From assembly GCF_004365915.1 (NCBI RefSeq), contig NZ_SODI01000001.1, forward strand, positions 1,798,001 through 1,862,000: a stretch of 64,000 nt of DNA. Direction: 5' to 3'. This document shows, in pieces, positions 45,648-54,116 of the stretch. The DNA comes from Cryobacterium psychrophilum. GTDB taxonomy: Bacteria; Actinomycetota; Actinomycetes; Actinomycetales; Microbacteriaceae. How positions within the stretch are numbered: the stretch's first letter is position 1; every line of letters starts with the position of its first letter. Both the position numbers and the translations under genes were made by a program. Below the pieces are notes generated by a model. It saw nothing but the letters and a program-made list of their open reading frames with translations, was not told where the DNA came from and ran no database searches.

Positions 45648-46448
45648 ATGGCTCGCCGTGAAGAGATCGAATGCTGGCTCACCGACATGGACGGTGTTCT
45701 CGTGCATGAAAATGCTGCCCTGCCGGGCGCTGCCGCACTGCTGCAGCAATGGACGGACACCGGCACGCCCTTCCTCGTTCTGACCAACAACTCCATTTAC
45801 ACGCCCCGCGACCTGAGTGCGCGGCTGCGAGCATCCGGTCTCAACGTGCCGGAGGACCGTATCTGGACCTCGGCCCTCGCCACCGCGGACTTTCTGCAGG
45901 CGCAGGTTTCCGGCGGCACCGCCTTCGTCATTGGCGAGATGGGTCTCACCACGGCGCTGCACGAGGCCGGTTTCACGATGACCGAGACCAACCCCGACTT
46001 CGTTGTGGTGGGTGAGACGCGCAACTACTCGTTCGAGGCCATCACGAAAGCCATTCGCCTGATTCTCGGTGGGGCGCGTTTCATCGCCACCAACCCGGAT
46101 GCCACGGGCCCGAGCGCCGACGGCCCCATGCCGGCGACGGGTGCGATCGCCGCGCTCATCACCAAGGCCACCGGGCGAGAGCCGTATATCGTGGGCAAGC
46201 CCAACCCCATGATGTTCCGCTCCGCCATGAACAAGATCGGCGCTCACTCGGAGAACACGGCCATGATCGGTGACCGTATGGACACCGATATTGTGGCCGG
46301 CATCGAGGCCGGGCTGCACACGATCCTCGTCATGACGGGCATCAGCGACGAGGCCGAGATCTCCCGCTACCCGTTCCGCCCGAGCGAAATTCTTGCGGGC
46401 GTGCACGAGCTACTCTCCACCGAGCTCATCGAGTCCGACGAGATCTAG
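45648..46448 (+). CDS. HAD-IIA family sugar/nucleotide phosphatase, NagD-like
   Basis: 266 residues. All HAD motifs are present: CWLTDMDGVLVHE near 10 (catalytic Asp pair), LTNNSIYTPR near 45, VGKPNPMMF near 183 (Lys) and MIGDRMDTDIVAG near 205. The cap region lies between motifs I and III, as in NagD/4-nitrophenylphosphatase proteins. Substrate unknown; recycling of damaged or surplus phosphates is common for this family. Overlaps nothing; 30 bp after mntR. Confidence 0.87.
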   Translation: MARREEIECWLTDMDGVLVHENAALPGAAALLQQWTDTGTPFLVLTNNSIYTPRDLSARLRASGLNVPEDRIWTSALATADFLQAQVSGGTAFVIGEMGLTTALHEAGFTMTETNPDFVVVGETRNYSFEAITKAIRLILGGARFIATNPDATGPSADGPMPATGAIAALITKATGREPYIVGKPNPMMFRSAMNKIGAHSENTAMIGDRMDTDIVAGIEAGLHTILVMTGISDEAEISRYPFRPSEILAGVHELLSTELIESDEI

Positions 46449-46522
46449 CCGTTCGATCGCTACCAGCAACGGGATGCCCCCGCCGGTGCGTTGGTCGCAG
46501 GCGGATGCGCGAGACTGGGAGC

Positions 46523-47176
46523 ATGCCCGATCTCACTGTGCACGGCGGCGTCGGCAGCCGAGTTGACGCCGAGATCGAAGTGAAACGATCGCGTTTTCTC
46601 TGCCGCCTGGTCAGGGCCGAGACGGAGGATGCCGCGCGCGGGGCGATCGACGACGCACGCAAGGAACACTGGAGTGCTCGCCACCACTGTTCGGCATTCG
46701 TGCTCGGGCCGAGCGGCACTCCCGATCAGGTACGTCGTTCGAATGACGACGGTGAACCGTCCGGAACCGCGGGTCGGCCCATGCTCGAGGCACTGGCCGG
46801 CCGCGGATTCGTCGATTGTGTGGCCGTCGTCACCCGCTACTTCGGTGGCACACTGCTCGGTGCGGGCGGCCTCGCACGCGCCTACTCGGACGCCGTTCTG
46901 ACCACGATCGACGCGGCCCAGTCCCGTGGGCTCGTCGTGGAGCGCGAACGCCGCGAACTGTTCACGCTCGCACTGTCCCACGCGGATGCCGGACGCATCG
47001 AGGCCGAACTGCGCCAGCGCGGAGTACTCATCCTGGGAACGGACTATGGGCGTGACGCAGTGCTCCGGATTGCCGATGATGATGCCGCGCGGCTCGCCGC
47101 GATTGTCGCCCAGGTCACGGCCGGAGGGGCCGCGCTGGAGGCTCTCGGCCACGAATGGGTTGACGTCGAACCGTAA
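46523..47176 (+). CDS. YigZ/IMPACT family protein
   Basis: 217 residues. UPF0029/IMPACT N-domain with AEIEVKRSRFLCRLVRAET, SARHHCSAFVLG, the signature SNDDGEPSGTAGRPMLEAL near 78 and VVTRYFGGTLLGAGGLARAYSDA near 108; a DUF1949-like C-domain follows. Function in bacteria is unclear (translation control or proline peptidase are proposed for the family). Start at 46523 follows GAGACT by 6 nt. Last gene before the accessory region. Confidence 0.9.
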   Translation: MPDLTVHGGVGSRVDAEIEVKRSRFLCRLVRAETEDAARGAIDDARKEHWSARHHCSAFVLGPSGTPDQVRRSNDDGEPSGTAGRPMLEALAGRGFVDCVAVVTRYFGGTLLGAGGLARAYSDAVLTTIDAAQSRGLVVERERRELFTLALSHADAGRIEAELRQRGVLILGTDYGRDAVLRIADDDAARLAAIVAQVTAGGAALEALGHEWVDVEP

Positions 47177-47535
47177 TCGTCGGACCCTGGGTTCAAGTGC
47201 CGAATAACGTCTTCTTGAAATGGTCTGATCAAGGTTTCTTGTCGCAGCGGGCGGGTAAGATTTGATGCATTCACCGTTTATTCGGCGACGACCGTCTCTG
47301 CGGTCGCTCGCAGAGACGGTGCACGAGCCTGTTCGACTGACTTCGGGCACCCTCGAGTGCCCATGGTTGTTGCATTCTCACGGGCTCCCGGGGCTAGGTT
47401 TCGGACCCGTAATCACGCAGCGCGCTCGGCCGACGTTGGAGTGACGACGCGCCTGAGTGGTCCAGCGGAATCAGCAGGGCTGCCGCCGTCCTCATGCTCT
47501 ATTCGCTGATCATCCGGTCTGGCACGGGCGGGTCG
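47177..47535. other. Gene-free junction at the start of the accessory region
   Basis: About 360 bp with no recognisable gene. It contains a perfect 12-bp hairpin ACCGTCTCTGCG-N6-CGCAGAGACGGT (47291-47320) without a T-run, and a GGGCACcCtcGaGTGCCC-like imperfect stem near 47350. No tRNA or recognisable attachment site was found, though this is where the conserved chromosome gives way to the IS and catabolic region. Confidence 0.5.
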
Positions 47536-47742
47536 TCAACTGGTCGACAGGGCCGTCAGGAGCGCTCGCTCGACATGATCGGAGCGGTCGGTTCTTCGGA
47601 CACGGTCGCCTTCCCGGGAAATCTCCCAAGTGAGAGTGTCTGCCAGGGTCACGTGCAGTGTGCGAGTGGTGAGCACGGCGTCTCGTACTTTGTTGCTGTC
47701 GTTGACCTTGACGTTGAAGCCGTGCTTGGCGGTGCGGGCTAG
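47536..47742 (-). pseudogene. 5'-truncated gene remnant abutting the IS
   Basis: On the minus strand an open frame runs from the IS edge (about 47742) to a TGA at 47536-47538: LARTAKHGFNVKVNDSNKV, then LTWEISREGDRVRRTDRSD, ending TALSTS. It has codon use and composition of a real protein but no start codon, even when the IS and one CTAG are removed in silico (the restored frame meets a stop a few codons upstream). The family was not recognised. Likely the C-terminal stub of a lost gene. Confidence 0.45.
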
Positions 47743-49365
47743 GACGCTGCTGATTTAGGGGTTGTGGGGAGGCCTGGCGAGTCGTGAGAGCGATTTTTGG
47801 CCTGTGTATTTCATGGTGACGCCTGTCATTTCTCGTTTTTGTGGTGGTGTTGATCTTCGCGTGCGGGGCGGTTGCGGTCTCTGATGGCCGTCTGCGGCCG
47901 GCGGCCGTGGGTGGCCGTCTTCCGGGGTGTTATCCTATGGCCCTGAGCCCGGACACGGTGCTCCCGGCGGATGGCATCATGCTCACGGAGCAGCATTTTC
48001 TTGCCGCTCTTCGCCGTCGTGCACTGCTTCATGAGGGGGCAGGTGGCGCAGGAACTACCAAAACTTGCGCGCCCCGCAGCACTGAGTGGGCGGGTCTGAC
48101 CCGCTGGGCAGGTGACCGTGTTCGTGGTCTCGTCGATAGTGAAATCATCGACGGTGAAGCCGCCGGGAATCGCCCGTCCCAGCGGCGGTGGTTTGATGAT
48201 CGCGGTGTGACCGGCGGCGGTGATCGCGGCGAGAAGCTCACCACTGCCATAAGCAGAATCGCCCAGAACATCGACGTTCTGGGCGCCGATGCTCGTGTCT
48301 TTGGTGACTAGTTCCATGCCGCGGGCCGCGTCGCTGTTGGCCAAACCAGCCGCCTTGGTCAGGATCGCCGCGGTCACCAGGCCCGTGTCCGGTTCGATGA
48401 TGATGTGGCTTTTGAAGCCGTCGACTTTCTTCTGGCGGCTCTTGTGCGCGTGACGGGCATCAGGATCAACGGTGGAAATGACCCGGTCCGGGGCGACCCG
48501 CCGTGCAATTTTCCACCGCCCCTCCGTTTCATGCGACCCGTCCGCCGGCTCAACGTCCTGCCCGGCGACCAACGCGAGCAGGGCGACGGTTTCCTGCTGC
48601 GCGTCGGTGAGAACCGTCGGGTCAATGCCGGCCAGCAAGGACAGGGCATCGGTGACGAGCGCGGACACGAGGTCGTCGCGAGCGGCTCGGTCATCCCACG
48701 CGATATCCGGTTTCCCTGGCTTCGCGTAATCGTGACCGGTCAACGCGGACACGAGCACATCCGCGCCGGGAATCTCCCGGCCCACCCGGCGGATCTGCGC
48801 AACGAGCTGTGTGACGGTGTCCTGACGCGCGACAGCGTCCTCCAAAATTGTGGAGTCCAACGCACGTCGCTTCCGACCCGATAACGCCCCGGACTGCTCG
48901 ATAACCTCGGTCACTGCCTCAAAAATACGGTGGGGGCGCGTGCTGTTCGCGAGGCGGCGGCGCCAATACGTGAGGACCGTCGGATGAAACGACGCGTCCG
49001 TCAACGCGAACCCGCAGGCCGCTTTCCACCGCAAGTCGAACGTGACAGCCTCGGCCGTTTCCCGATCCGAGAGGCTATGCAACGTCTGCAACACCATCAC
49101 CGACGCGATCACATCAACTGGAGTGGACGGGCGCCCCCGACCGGACGGAAACAAATCCTCGAACGCGTCATCGGGGAACAACTCGTGCCGATGATCGGCG
49201 AGGAACTTGAACACGGAACCCGCTGGAAGCATATGCCCCGCCATCGACTCGACATCCAAAAGCTGACGTTGACCATCATCACGACCCTGCATGAATCAAG
49301 TCTTAATCATCGGCCCGCAAACCCGAGCAGGCGCGCCTTAATACCCCAGATTAATCAGCAGCGTC
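47743..49365 (-). mobile_element. IS1182-type insertion sequence, probably defective
   Basis: 1623 bp bounded by inverted repeats GACGCTGCTGATT (47743-47755) and AATCAGCAGCGTC (49353-49365), perfect over 13 bp with looser similarity beyond. Each end is flanked by CTAG (47739-47742 and 49366-49369), a 4-bp palindromic target duplication. It holds one transposase gene whose C-terminal catalytic end is missing, so the copy is probably immobile unless helped by another copy. Confidence 0.87.
47826..49292 (-). CDS. IS1182-family transposase, C-terminally truncated
   Basis: 488 residues. Family features: HELFPDDAFEDLFPSGRGRPSTP at the N-terminus, HSLSDRETAEAVTFDLRWKAACGF, a long DDE core with KSHIIIEPDTGLV and VDVLGDSAYGSGE (Asp), and the Cys cluster SSCATCPLMKQCT. 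After REHDAIRREHRVRAQ the expected tail (tyrosine-rich segment, RPMVER with the catalytic Glu, and the NLRRL end) is absent; instead a basic, low-information stretch runs to the stop. A deletion or frameshift near 47970 is the simplest explanation. The start may be an internal Met near 49244. Confidence 0.83.
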   Translation of the reverse strand: MQGRDDGQRQLLDVESMAGHMLPAGSVFKFLADHRHELFPDDAFEDLFPSGRGRPSTPVDVIASVMVLQTLHSLSDRETAEAVTFDLRWKAACGFALTDASFHPTVLTYWRRRLANSTRPHRIFEAVTEVIEQSGALSGRKRRALDSTILEDAVARQDTVTQLVAQIRRVGREIPGADVLVSALTGHDYAKPGKPDIAWDDRAARDDLVSALVTDALSLLAGIDPTVLTDAQQETVALLALVAGQDVEPADGSHETEGRWKIARRVAPDRVISTVDPDARHAHKSRQKKVDGFKSHIIIEPDTGLVTAAILTKAAGLANSDAARGMELVTKDTSIGAQNVDVLGDSAYGSGELLAAITAAGHTAIIKPPPLGRAIPGGFTVDDFTIDETTNTVTCPAGQTRPLSAAGRASFGSSCATCPLMKQCTTAKSGKKMLLREHDAIRREHRVRAQGHRITPRKTATHGRRPQTAIRDRNRPAREDQHHHKNEK

Positions 49366-49461
49366 CTAGGAAACAGCGGGCTGAAAGTCTCCTAGATCAC
49401 ATGCGGTACCTGGCTCGGGCATCCCGAAAACGAACACCTGCGCCCTGACCGGCGACGGCAT

Positions 49462-49670
49462 TGAATCGCGCTTTTCTGCACGAAGGTCCACAACCGGCTC
49501 CTCGTCCCGCTCTGCACGGCCGACCGACCGCGCGCCCCTGCCGAACTACGTCAGGCCCTTCGCACACTCGACACTCGCGTCGATGCCTATATCGACCGGG
49601 CGCGCCTTCTGGGGAAGGCCGCCCGAAACTCAAGACAAACGTCAAAGTTCTCACCCCCAAGGATCGCTAG
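49462..49670 (+). pseudogene. Frameshifted gene tail beside the IS
   Basis: A frame opening at 49465 gives KVHNRLLVPLCTADRPRAP, then LRQALRTLDTRVDAYIDRARLL, and near 49625 the sense continues in another frame as KLKTNVKVLTPKDR followed by a stop at 49668-49670. The pattern (helical, Arg/Leu-rich, ending in a conserved-looking Lys/Asp motif) looks like the C-terminus of a mobile-element or phage-type protein, but I could not name the family. No start codon or Shine-Dalgarno. Confidence 0.4.
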
Positions 49671-49716
49671 GTCCGGTGCCTCAAGAGCCGCCTGCCTGCG
49701 ACTGCTCTCCCCGCCG

Positions 49717-51120
49717 TCAGTCGATCGAAAGCGTCGTGGGCGGGAGCGGAGGAGCGATGCGTATCAGCTTGGTATTCACGAATTCTTCCATGCCGTACTT
49801 ACCCAGTTCTCGGCCGATTCCGGATCGCTTTACGCCACCAAACGGCAACTCCGCGGAAGTGCCCGGGGCCGCGTTCACGACTACCATTCCGACCTGGAGA
49901 CGGTCAGCCATCCGCTCTGCAGCGACCAGATCTGTGGATTGGATTGCTGCGCCGAGCCCATACGCCGACGCATTTGCCAACTCAACGGCTTCGTCTTCGT
50001 CTTCGACCCTGTGCACAACGGCGACTGGACCGAAAAGCTCTTCCGTATACGCCCGCATTTCCGGCGTCACCCCGGTGAGGATAGTGGGCTGGTACCAGGC
50101 ACCAGGTAGATCCAGCCTGGCGCCACCAACAACCACAGTGGCGCCCTTGCTGATGGCATCATCGACCTGTTCAGAGAGACCATCCACCGCTGCCACCGAC
50201 GACATTGGACCCATAAAAGTCTCAGGATGGCGGGGGTCACCCACCCGGATGGCAGAAACCGCGGTAGTGAACTGCGCGAGGAAGTCCCCGTAGACGGCCT
50301 CGGTCACTATGAACCGTTTGGCCGCATTGCACGCCTGCCCGGCGTTGCCGAAGCGACCAAGCACAGCCTGCTCGACCGCATGCGCGACATTGGCCGACTC
50401 CAGCACCACGAACGCGTCGGATCCCCCCAACTCGAGAACAACCTTCTTGAGGTTGCGTCCGGCTATTTCCGCCACTACAGCACCCGCGCGCTCGGATCCG
50501 GTCAGAGAGACACCCTGAATGCGGCGGTCGGCGATAATGAGGGCGGCCTGTTCATTGGTGGTGAAAATATTCACATAGGCTCCGTGAGGTGCGCCCGCAT
50601 CCCGGAAGATCTGTTCAATGGCCAGAGCAGACTCTGGGCATTGGGGTGCATGCTTCAGGAGGATCGTGTTGCCATTCATGAGGTTGGGCGCGGCGAAACG
50701 AGCGACCTGGTAGTACGGATAGTTCCACGGCATGATTCCGAAGATTGGGCCGAGGCCCTCCTTCCTGACCACAGCGGTTCCGCCGCCGACGACGTTCAGG
50801 GCCTCGTCCTGCAGGAATCCAGGGCCGTTGTCCGCGTAGTAGTTGTAGATCGAGATCACGAGGTCGACCTCAAGTTCAGCCTGCGAGATCGGCTTGCCCA
50901 TTTCGCGCGTAATTGTGGCGGCGAGAGTGTCACGTCGTGCTGCGTAGAGCTCGGCGACCCGCCGCAGCAGGCTCACCCGATCAGCAATGGCGGAATATCG
51001 CCAGTTCTCGAATGCTGCGGCTGCAGCGATCAATGCAGCTTCGACCTCAACAGTCGTCGCGGTGGGGTATTCCTGGACTGACTCCCCGGTTGCCGGGTTG
51101 GATACGGCGTAAAAGGTCAC
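49717..51120 (-). CDS. NAD(P)-dependent aldehyde dehydrogenase (succinate-semialdehyde type)
   Basis: 467 residues. ALDH signatures: GIMPWNYPYYQVARFAAPNL near 130, SLTGSERAGA near 205, VVLELGGSDAFVVL near 227 with the general-base Glu, and NAGQACNAAKRFIV near 258 with the nucleophile Cys. Oxidises an aldehyde to an acid; here probably the aldehyde made by the ThDP decarboxylase of the same operon. Last gene of the minus-strand operon that starts with the MFS gene. Confidence 0.9.
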   Translation of the reverse strand: MTFYAVSNPATGESVQEYPTATTVEVEAALIAAAAAFENWRYSAIADRVSLLRRVAELYAARRDTLAATITREMGKPISQAELEVDLVISIYNYYADNGPGFLQDEALNVVGGGTAVVRKEGLGPIFGIMPWNYPYYQVARFAAPNLMNGNTILLKHAPQCPESALAIEQIFRDAGAPHGAYVNIFTTNEQAALIIADRRIQGVSLTGSERAGAVVAEIAGRNLKKVVLELGGSDAFVVLESANVAHAVEQAVLGRFGNAGQACNAAKRFIVTEAVYGDFLAQFTTAVSAIRVGDPRHPETFMGPMSSVAAVDGLSEQVDDAISKGATVVVGGARLDLPGAWYQPTILTGVTPEMRAYTEELFGPVAVVHRVEDEDEAVELANASAYGLGAAIQSTDLVAAERMADRLQVGMVVVNAAPGTSAELPFGGVKRSGIGRELGKYGMEEFVNTKLIRIAPPLPPTTLSID

Positions 51121-51173
51121 AATGCCCTCCTAATCTGATTCGTACTTTGATTGGGGTGTCTCTGGCCGCTCGG

Positions 51174-52430
51174 TCAGGGGTGAACGAGTTCTCCCATCAC
51201 TAGCCGTCGTGCGAGGTCGGTGAGCAGATCGACCCCGGCGAGCATGTCGGCGTCCGAGGTGAACTCGCGCTCGTTGTGCGAGATCCCGTCGGCGCTCGGC
51301 ACAAAGAGCATGATAGTCGGCACGATGTCCTTCATGTTTGTCGAGTCGTGACCGGCGCGGGTGCGAACGGTACCGTAAGGCAGACCCAGTTTCTCGGCGC
51401 TGGCCGCTGCCAGCAGCAATCCCGCGGCGTCGTATTCTTTCGCCGCCCAGATGTGCTCGGCACCTCGTTCAAATCTCACTGTGGCCCACTGTTCAATGTC
51501 GGTGACTCGACGGTGCAGTTCAGCATCGGCAGCGGCCAGCACGGTGGGGTCTGTGCTGCGAACGTCGACCAACAAATTGACGCGACTGGCTACGACGACC
51601 GGCGAGTTCGGGAACACGGTGAACTCTCCGCAGGAGGTGATGACCATGTGCTCGTCCGTCGTGAACTGGTTGGCGATTTCTCGCGCCGCCACCACCAGCG
51701 CGGAAGCGCCCAGCAGGGCGTCGGAGCGATCAGCAATCTCGGTGGCTCCCGTGTGAGCCTGCTCGCCGTGCACCACGAACTCGTACTTGTTGGCACCCCA
51801 GGTTGATTCAACTAGACCGATACTGAGACCGTCATCCTCTAACGAGCGTCCCTGCTCGATGTGGATTTCGAGGTACGCGGCAACCTCAAGATTGAAGTTC
51901 CCGATCGTGCCGATCGACTCAAGCGCCTCCAGAACCGTTACCCCCTGAGAGTCCGTCGTGGCCAATACCTGCTCGGCGGGCAATTTTCCGGTGAAGACCG
52001 AGCTGCCCATCATGGAGGGCTTGAACCGGCAGCCCTCCTCGTTGAACCAGTTAATGATGACGATGTTATAAAGGGGAATCCCTCCCTCGAGAGCGAAAGC
52101 CTCCCGCAACCGCATGGCGGCGTGGGCACCCGCCAGCACACCGTAGGCTCCGTCAAAGCGGCCGCCGAGCGGTTGCGAATCCAGATGCGATCCTATGGCA
52201 ATGTAGGGCGCGCCGGGAACGAATTCCACGAGCGTGAACTGGTTTCCGACTTGGTCGTACCGCACCTCAAAACCGTGGCCTTCGACTAGTCCGCGGAACC
52301 AGTTTCGAGTCTGGCCATCGGCCGCCGTGGCGGCCTGTCGATCGACTCCGCTCCCTGCCGTGGCTCCGAAAGAGCTCATTGAACGAAAATCTGCCAGAAA
52401 TGCTTGTTGCTGCTCCGTGCTCGTGCTCAT
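51174..52430 (-). CDS. M20 amidohydrolase (N-carbamoyl-L-amino acid hydrolase/allantoate type)
   Basis: 418 residues. Dinuclear metal site visible: GSHLDSQPLGGRFDGAYGVLAG near 80 (His, Asp), WFNEEGCRF near 127 (Glu-Glu), EIHIEQGRSLE near 188 (His) and a C-terminal SHNEREF His near 393. GANKYEFVVHGEQAHTG is the dimerisation-domain signature. Hydrolyses N-carbamoyl amino acids or ureido acids. Between the ALDH and the YtcJ-type amidohydrolase genes. Confidence 0.9.
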   Translation of the reverse strand: MSTSTEQQQAFLADFRSMSSFGATAGSGVDRQAATAADGQTRNWFRGLVEGHGFEVRYDQVGNQFTLVEFVPGAPYIAIGSHLDSQPLGGRFDGAYGVLAGAHAAMRLREAFALEGGIPLYNIVIINWFNEEGCRFKPSMMGSSVFTGKLPAEQVLATTDSQGVTVLEALESIGTIGNFNLEVAAYLEIHIEQGRSLEDDGLSIGLVESTWGANKYEFVVHGEQAHTGATEIADRSDALLGASALVVAAREIANQFTTDEHMVITSCGEFTVFPNSPVVVASRVNLLVDVRSTDPTVLAAADAELHRRVTDIEQWATVRFERGAEHIWAAKEYDAAGLLLAAASAEKLGLPYGTVRTRAGHDSTNMKDIVPTIMLFVPSADGISHNEREFTSDADMLAGVDLLTDLARRLVMGELVHP

Positions 52431-52448
52431 GGACGTGCTCCGATCGGG

Positions 52449-54116
52449 TTAGTTGGTGGTGGTGCGCGAGTCGAAGCTGAAATGGCCATCAACAGCGGTC
52501 GCAATGACGTCGAGCGTGCCGATGTCGGCAGAGGTCAGTGGGGAGCCGGACAGGACTACAAAATCGGCGAGCTTTCCGCGCACAAGGGTTCCCCGGCTGT
52601 CGATCGTGCCGGTGGCGATGGCGGCCCACTCGGTGTAGCTCCGGAGTGCCTCTTCAGGGGTCATTCCCTCGTGGGGCCCGCCGAGCACCAGACCGTTCTC
52701 CGTTTTTCGATCTACGGAAGACTGCAGGGCTCGGCGCACGTTGTTGTCGGCGACCGGCAGGTCAGAACTACCGGCAACAATGACACCGGCATCGACGAGT
52801 GTCCGGCCTCGGTACAGCCAGCCCTCACGTTCGACTCCGACGAGTTCCGCGAACTGGTCACCCAGCGGGCCGATGAACCCGGCCTGGGGGGTTACGGCGA
52901 TTCCCGCCTGGGCTATGAGGGCGACCTGATCCGGGCGCGAGATGCCGAAGTGCTCAATGCGGTTCGGCAGCGCGTTGCGACCGAATCGGTCCTGGCAGTC
53001 GATGATGATTTCGGCGGCAAGGTCGATAGCCGCGTCTCCAATGGCATGCAACGCAATCGGCCAGCCCGCCCGGTAGACGTCCGTTACGCGTTCTCGGTAG
53101 GTCTGCGGGTCGTCCAGCAAATAGCCACTGTTGTGCGGGTGCCCGCAATAGTCTTCCGTGACTGCGGCGGTCGCACCCAGAAGAGACCCGTCCATGAATA
53201 CCTTGACCGGCCCAAGCGATAGCCAGTCGTTACCGAAACCTGCACCGATACCAAGATCGATTCCTCGTCCGCGGCCAGTGTCGTGCATGTCGGTTGCGTG
53301 CCCACTGAGCGGGTGCAAAGCGTCGAGGGTCGGCATCAGCTGGGCTCGGGCATGGAGCCGTTTGTCACGGTGTGCCTGCTGGTAGGCCTGAACCTCGATG
53401 GGACTGTGGCCGATCCAGCCTGCGGCGATTCCAGCCTCGGTGAAACTCGTGATGCCTTGTTCTGCATATCGACTGGTTGCATCGTCGAGCGCCTGCACGA
53501 TCTGTGCAACCGAGTAGGGCAACAACAGGTTCTGGATCAGGGCCTGAGCAGATTCCTCGATCACCCCGGTCGGGTACCCGTCGACGTCGCGGAGCACGGC
53601 CCCGCCGTCCGGATCCGAAAAGCCAGGTTCGAAGACGCCGGCGAGCCGCAACGTGGCGGAGTTGGTGATTGAGAGATGCCCGGACACATGGCGCAGATAC
53701 AACGGTCGGTCACCGGTCAGTTCGTCGAGCCGCCGGATATCCGGAAACTGACCCTCGTGATGCTTGTGGTTGAAGCCGGTTCCTTTGACCCAAGCCCCTA
53801 GCTCAACGCCTGGCTCGCTGGCGAGCCGCCGAGTTTCAGTCTCAAGAAGCTCGTAGAGGCTGTTCAGACCACGAGCTTCTTGCATGTCGACGGCGGACAA
53901 ACCGAGACCCCACCACGTGGTGTGACAGTGTGCATCGATGAATCCAGGGACGATGGTCGCCCCTGGGAAGTCTTCAATTTCGGCTGCCGTGCACCCCTCA
54001 ATTTGCTCATCGAAGCCGACGACACGGCCATTGAGGATACCCATCCTGTGGGCGGTGGGGCGCCGCTTGTCCAAGGTCAGGATGGTTGCTCCCTGAACGA
54101 TCCTGTCGAGAATCAA
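52449..54116 (-). CDS. YtcJ-type amidohydrolase
   Basis: 555 residues. Amidohydrolase_3 features: VPGFIDAHCHTTWWG near 58 (HxH metal motif), GLNSLYELLETE, LYLRHVSGHLSI near 135, ALHAIGDAAIDLAAEI near 345 and SSDLPVADNN near 445 (Asp). Resembles N-substituted formamide deformylases and YtcJ proteins acting on N-acyl compounds; the substrate is open. Its start overlaps the decarboxylase stop by 4 nt. Confidence 0.88.
   Translation of the reverse strand: MILDRIVQGATILTLDKRRPTAHRMGILNGRVVGFDEQIEGCTAAEIEDFPGATIVPGFIDAHCHTTWWGLGLSAVDMQEARGLNSLYELLETETRRLASEPGVELGAWVKGTGFNHKHHEGQFPDIRRLDELTGDRPLYLRHVSGHLSITNSATLRLAGVFEPGFSDPDGGAVLRDVDGYPTGVIEESAQALIQNLLLPYSVAQIVQALDDATSRYAEQGITSFTEAGIAAGWIGHSPIEVQAYQQAHRDKRLHARAQLMPTLDALHPLSGHATDMHDTGRGRGIDLGIGAGFGNDWLSLGPVKVFMDGSLLGATAAVTEDYCGHPHNSGYLLDDPQTYRERVTDVYRAGWPIALHAIGDAAIDLAAEIIIDCQDRFGRNALPNRIEHFGISRPDQVALIAQAGIAVTPQAGFIGPLGDQFAELVGVEREGWLYRGRTLVDAGVIVAGSSDLPVADNNVRRALQSSVDRKTENGLVLGGPHEGMTPEEALRSYTEWAAIATGTIDSRGTLVRGKLADFVVLSGSPLTSADIGTLDVIATAVDGHFSFDSRTTTN

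Noticed and set aside
47440..47520. tRNA-like stretch (GCGCCTGAGTGGTCCAGCGG)
   Set aside because: It resembles the D-arm of a Ser/Leu tRNA, but no T-arm GTTCGANNC, anticodon stem or acceptor stem could be built around it.
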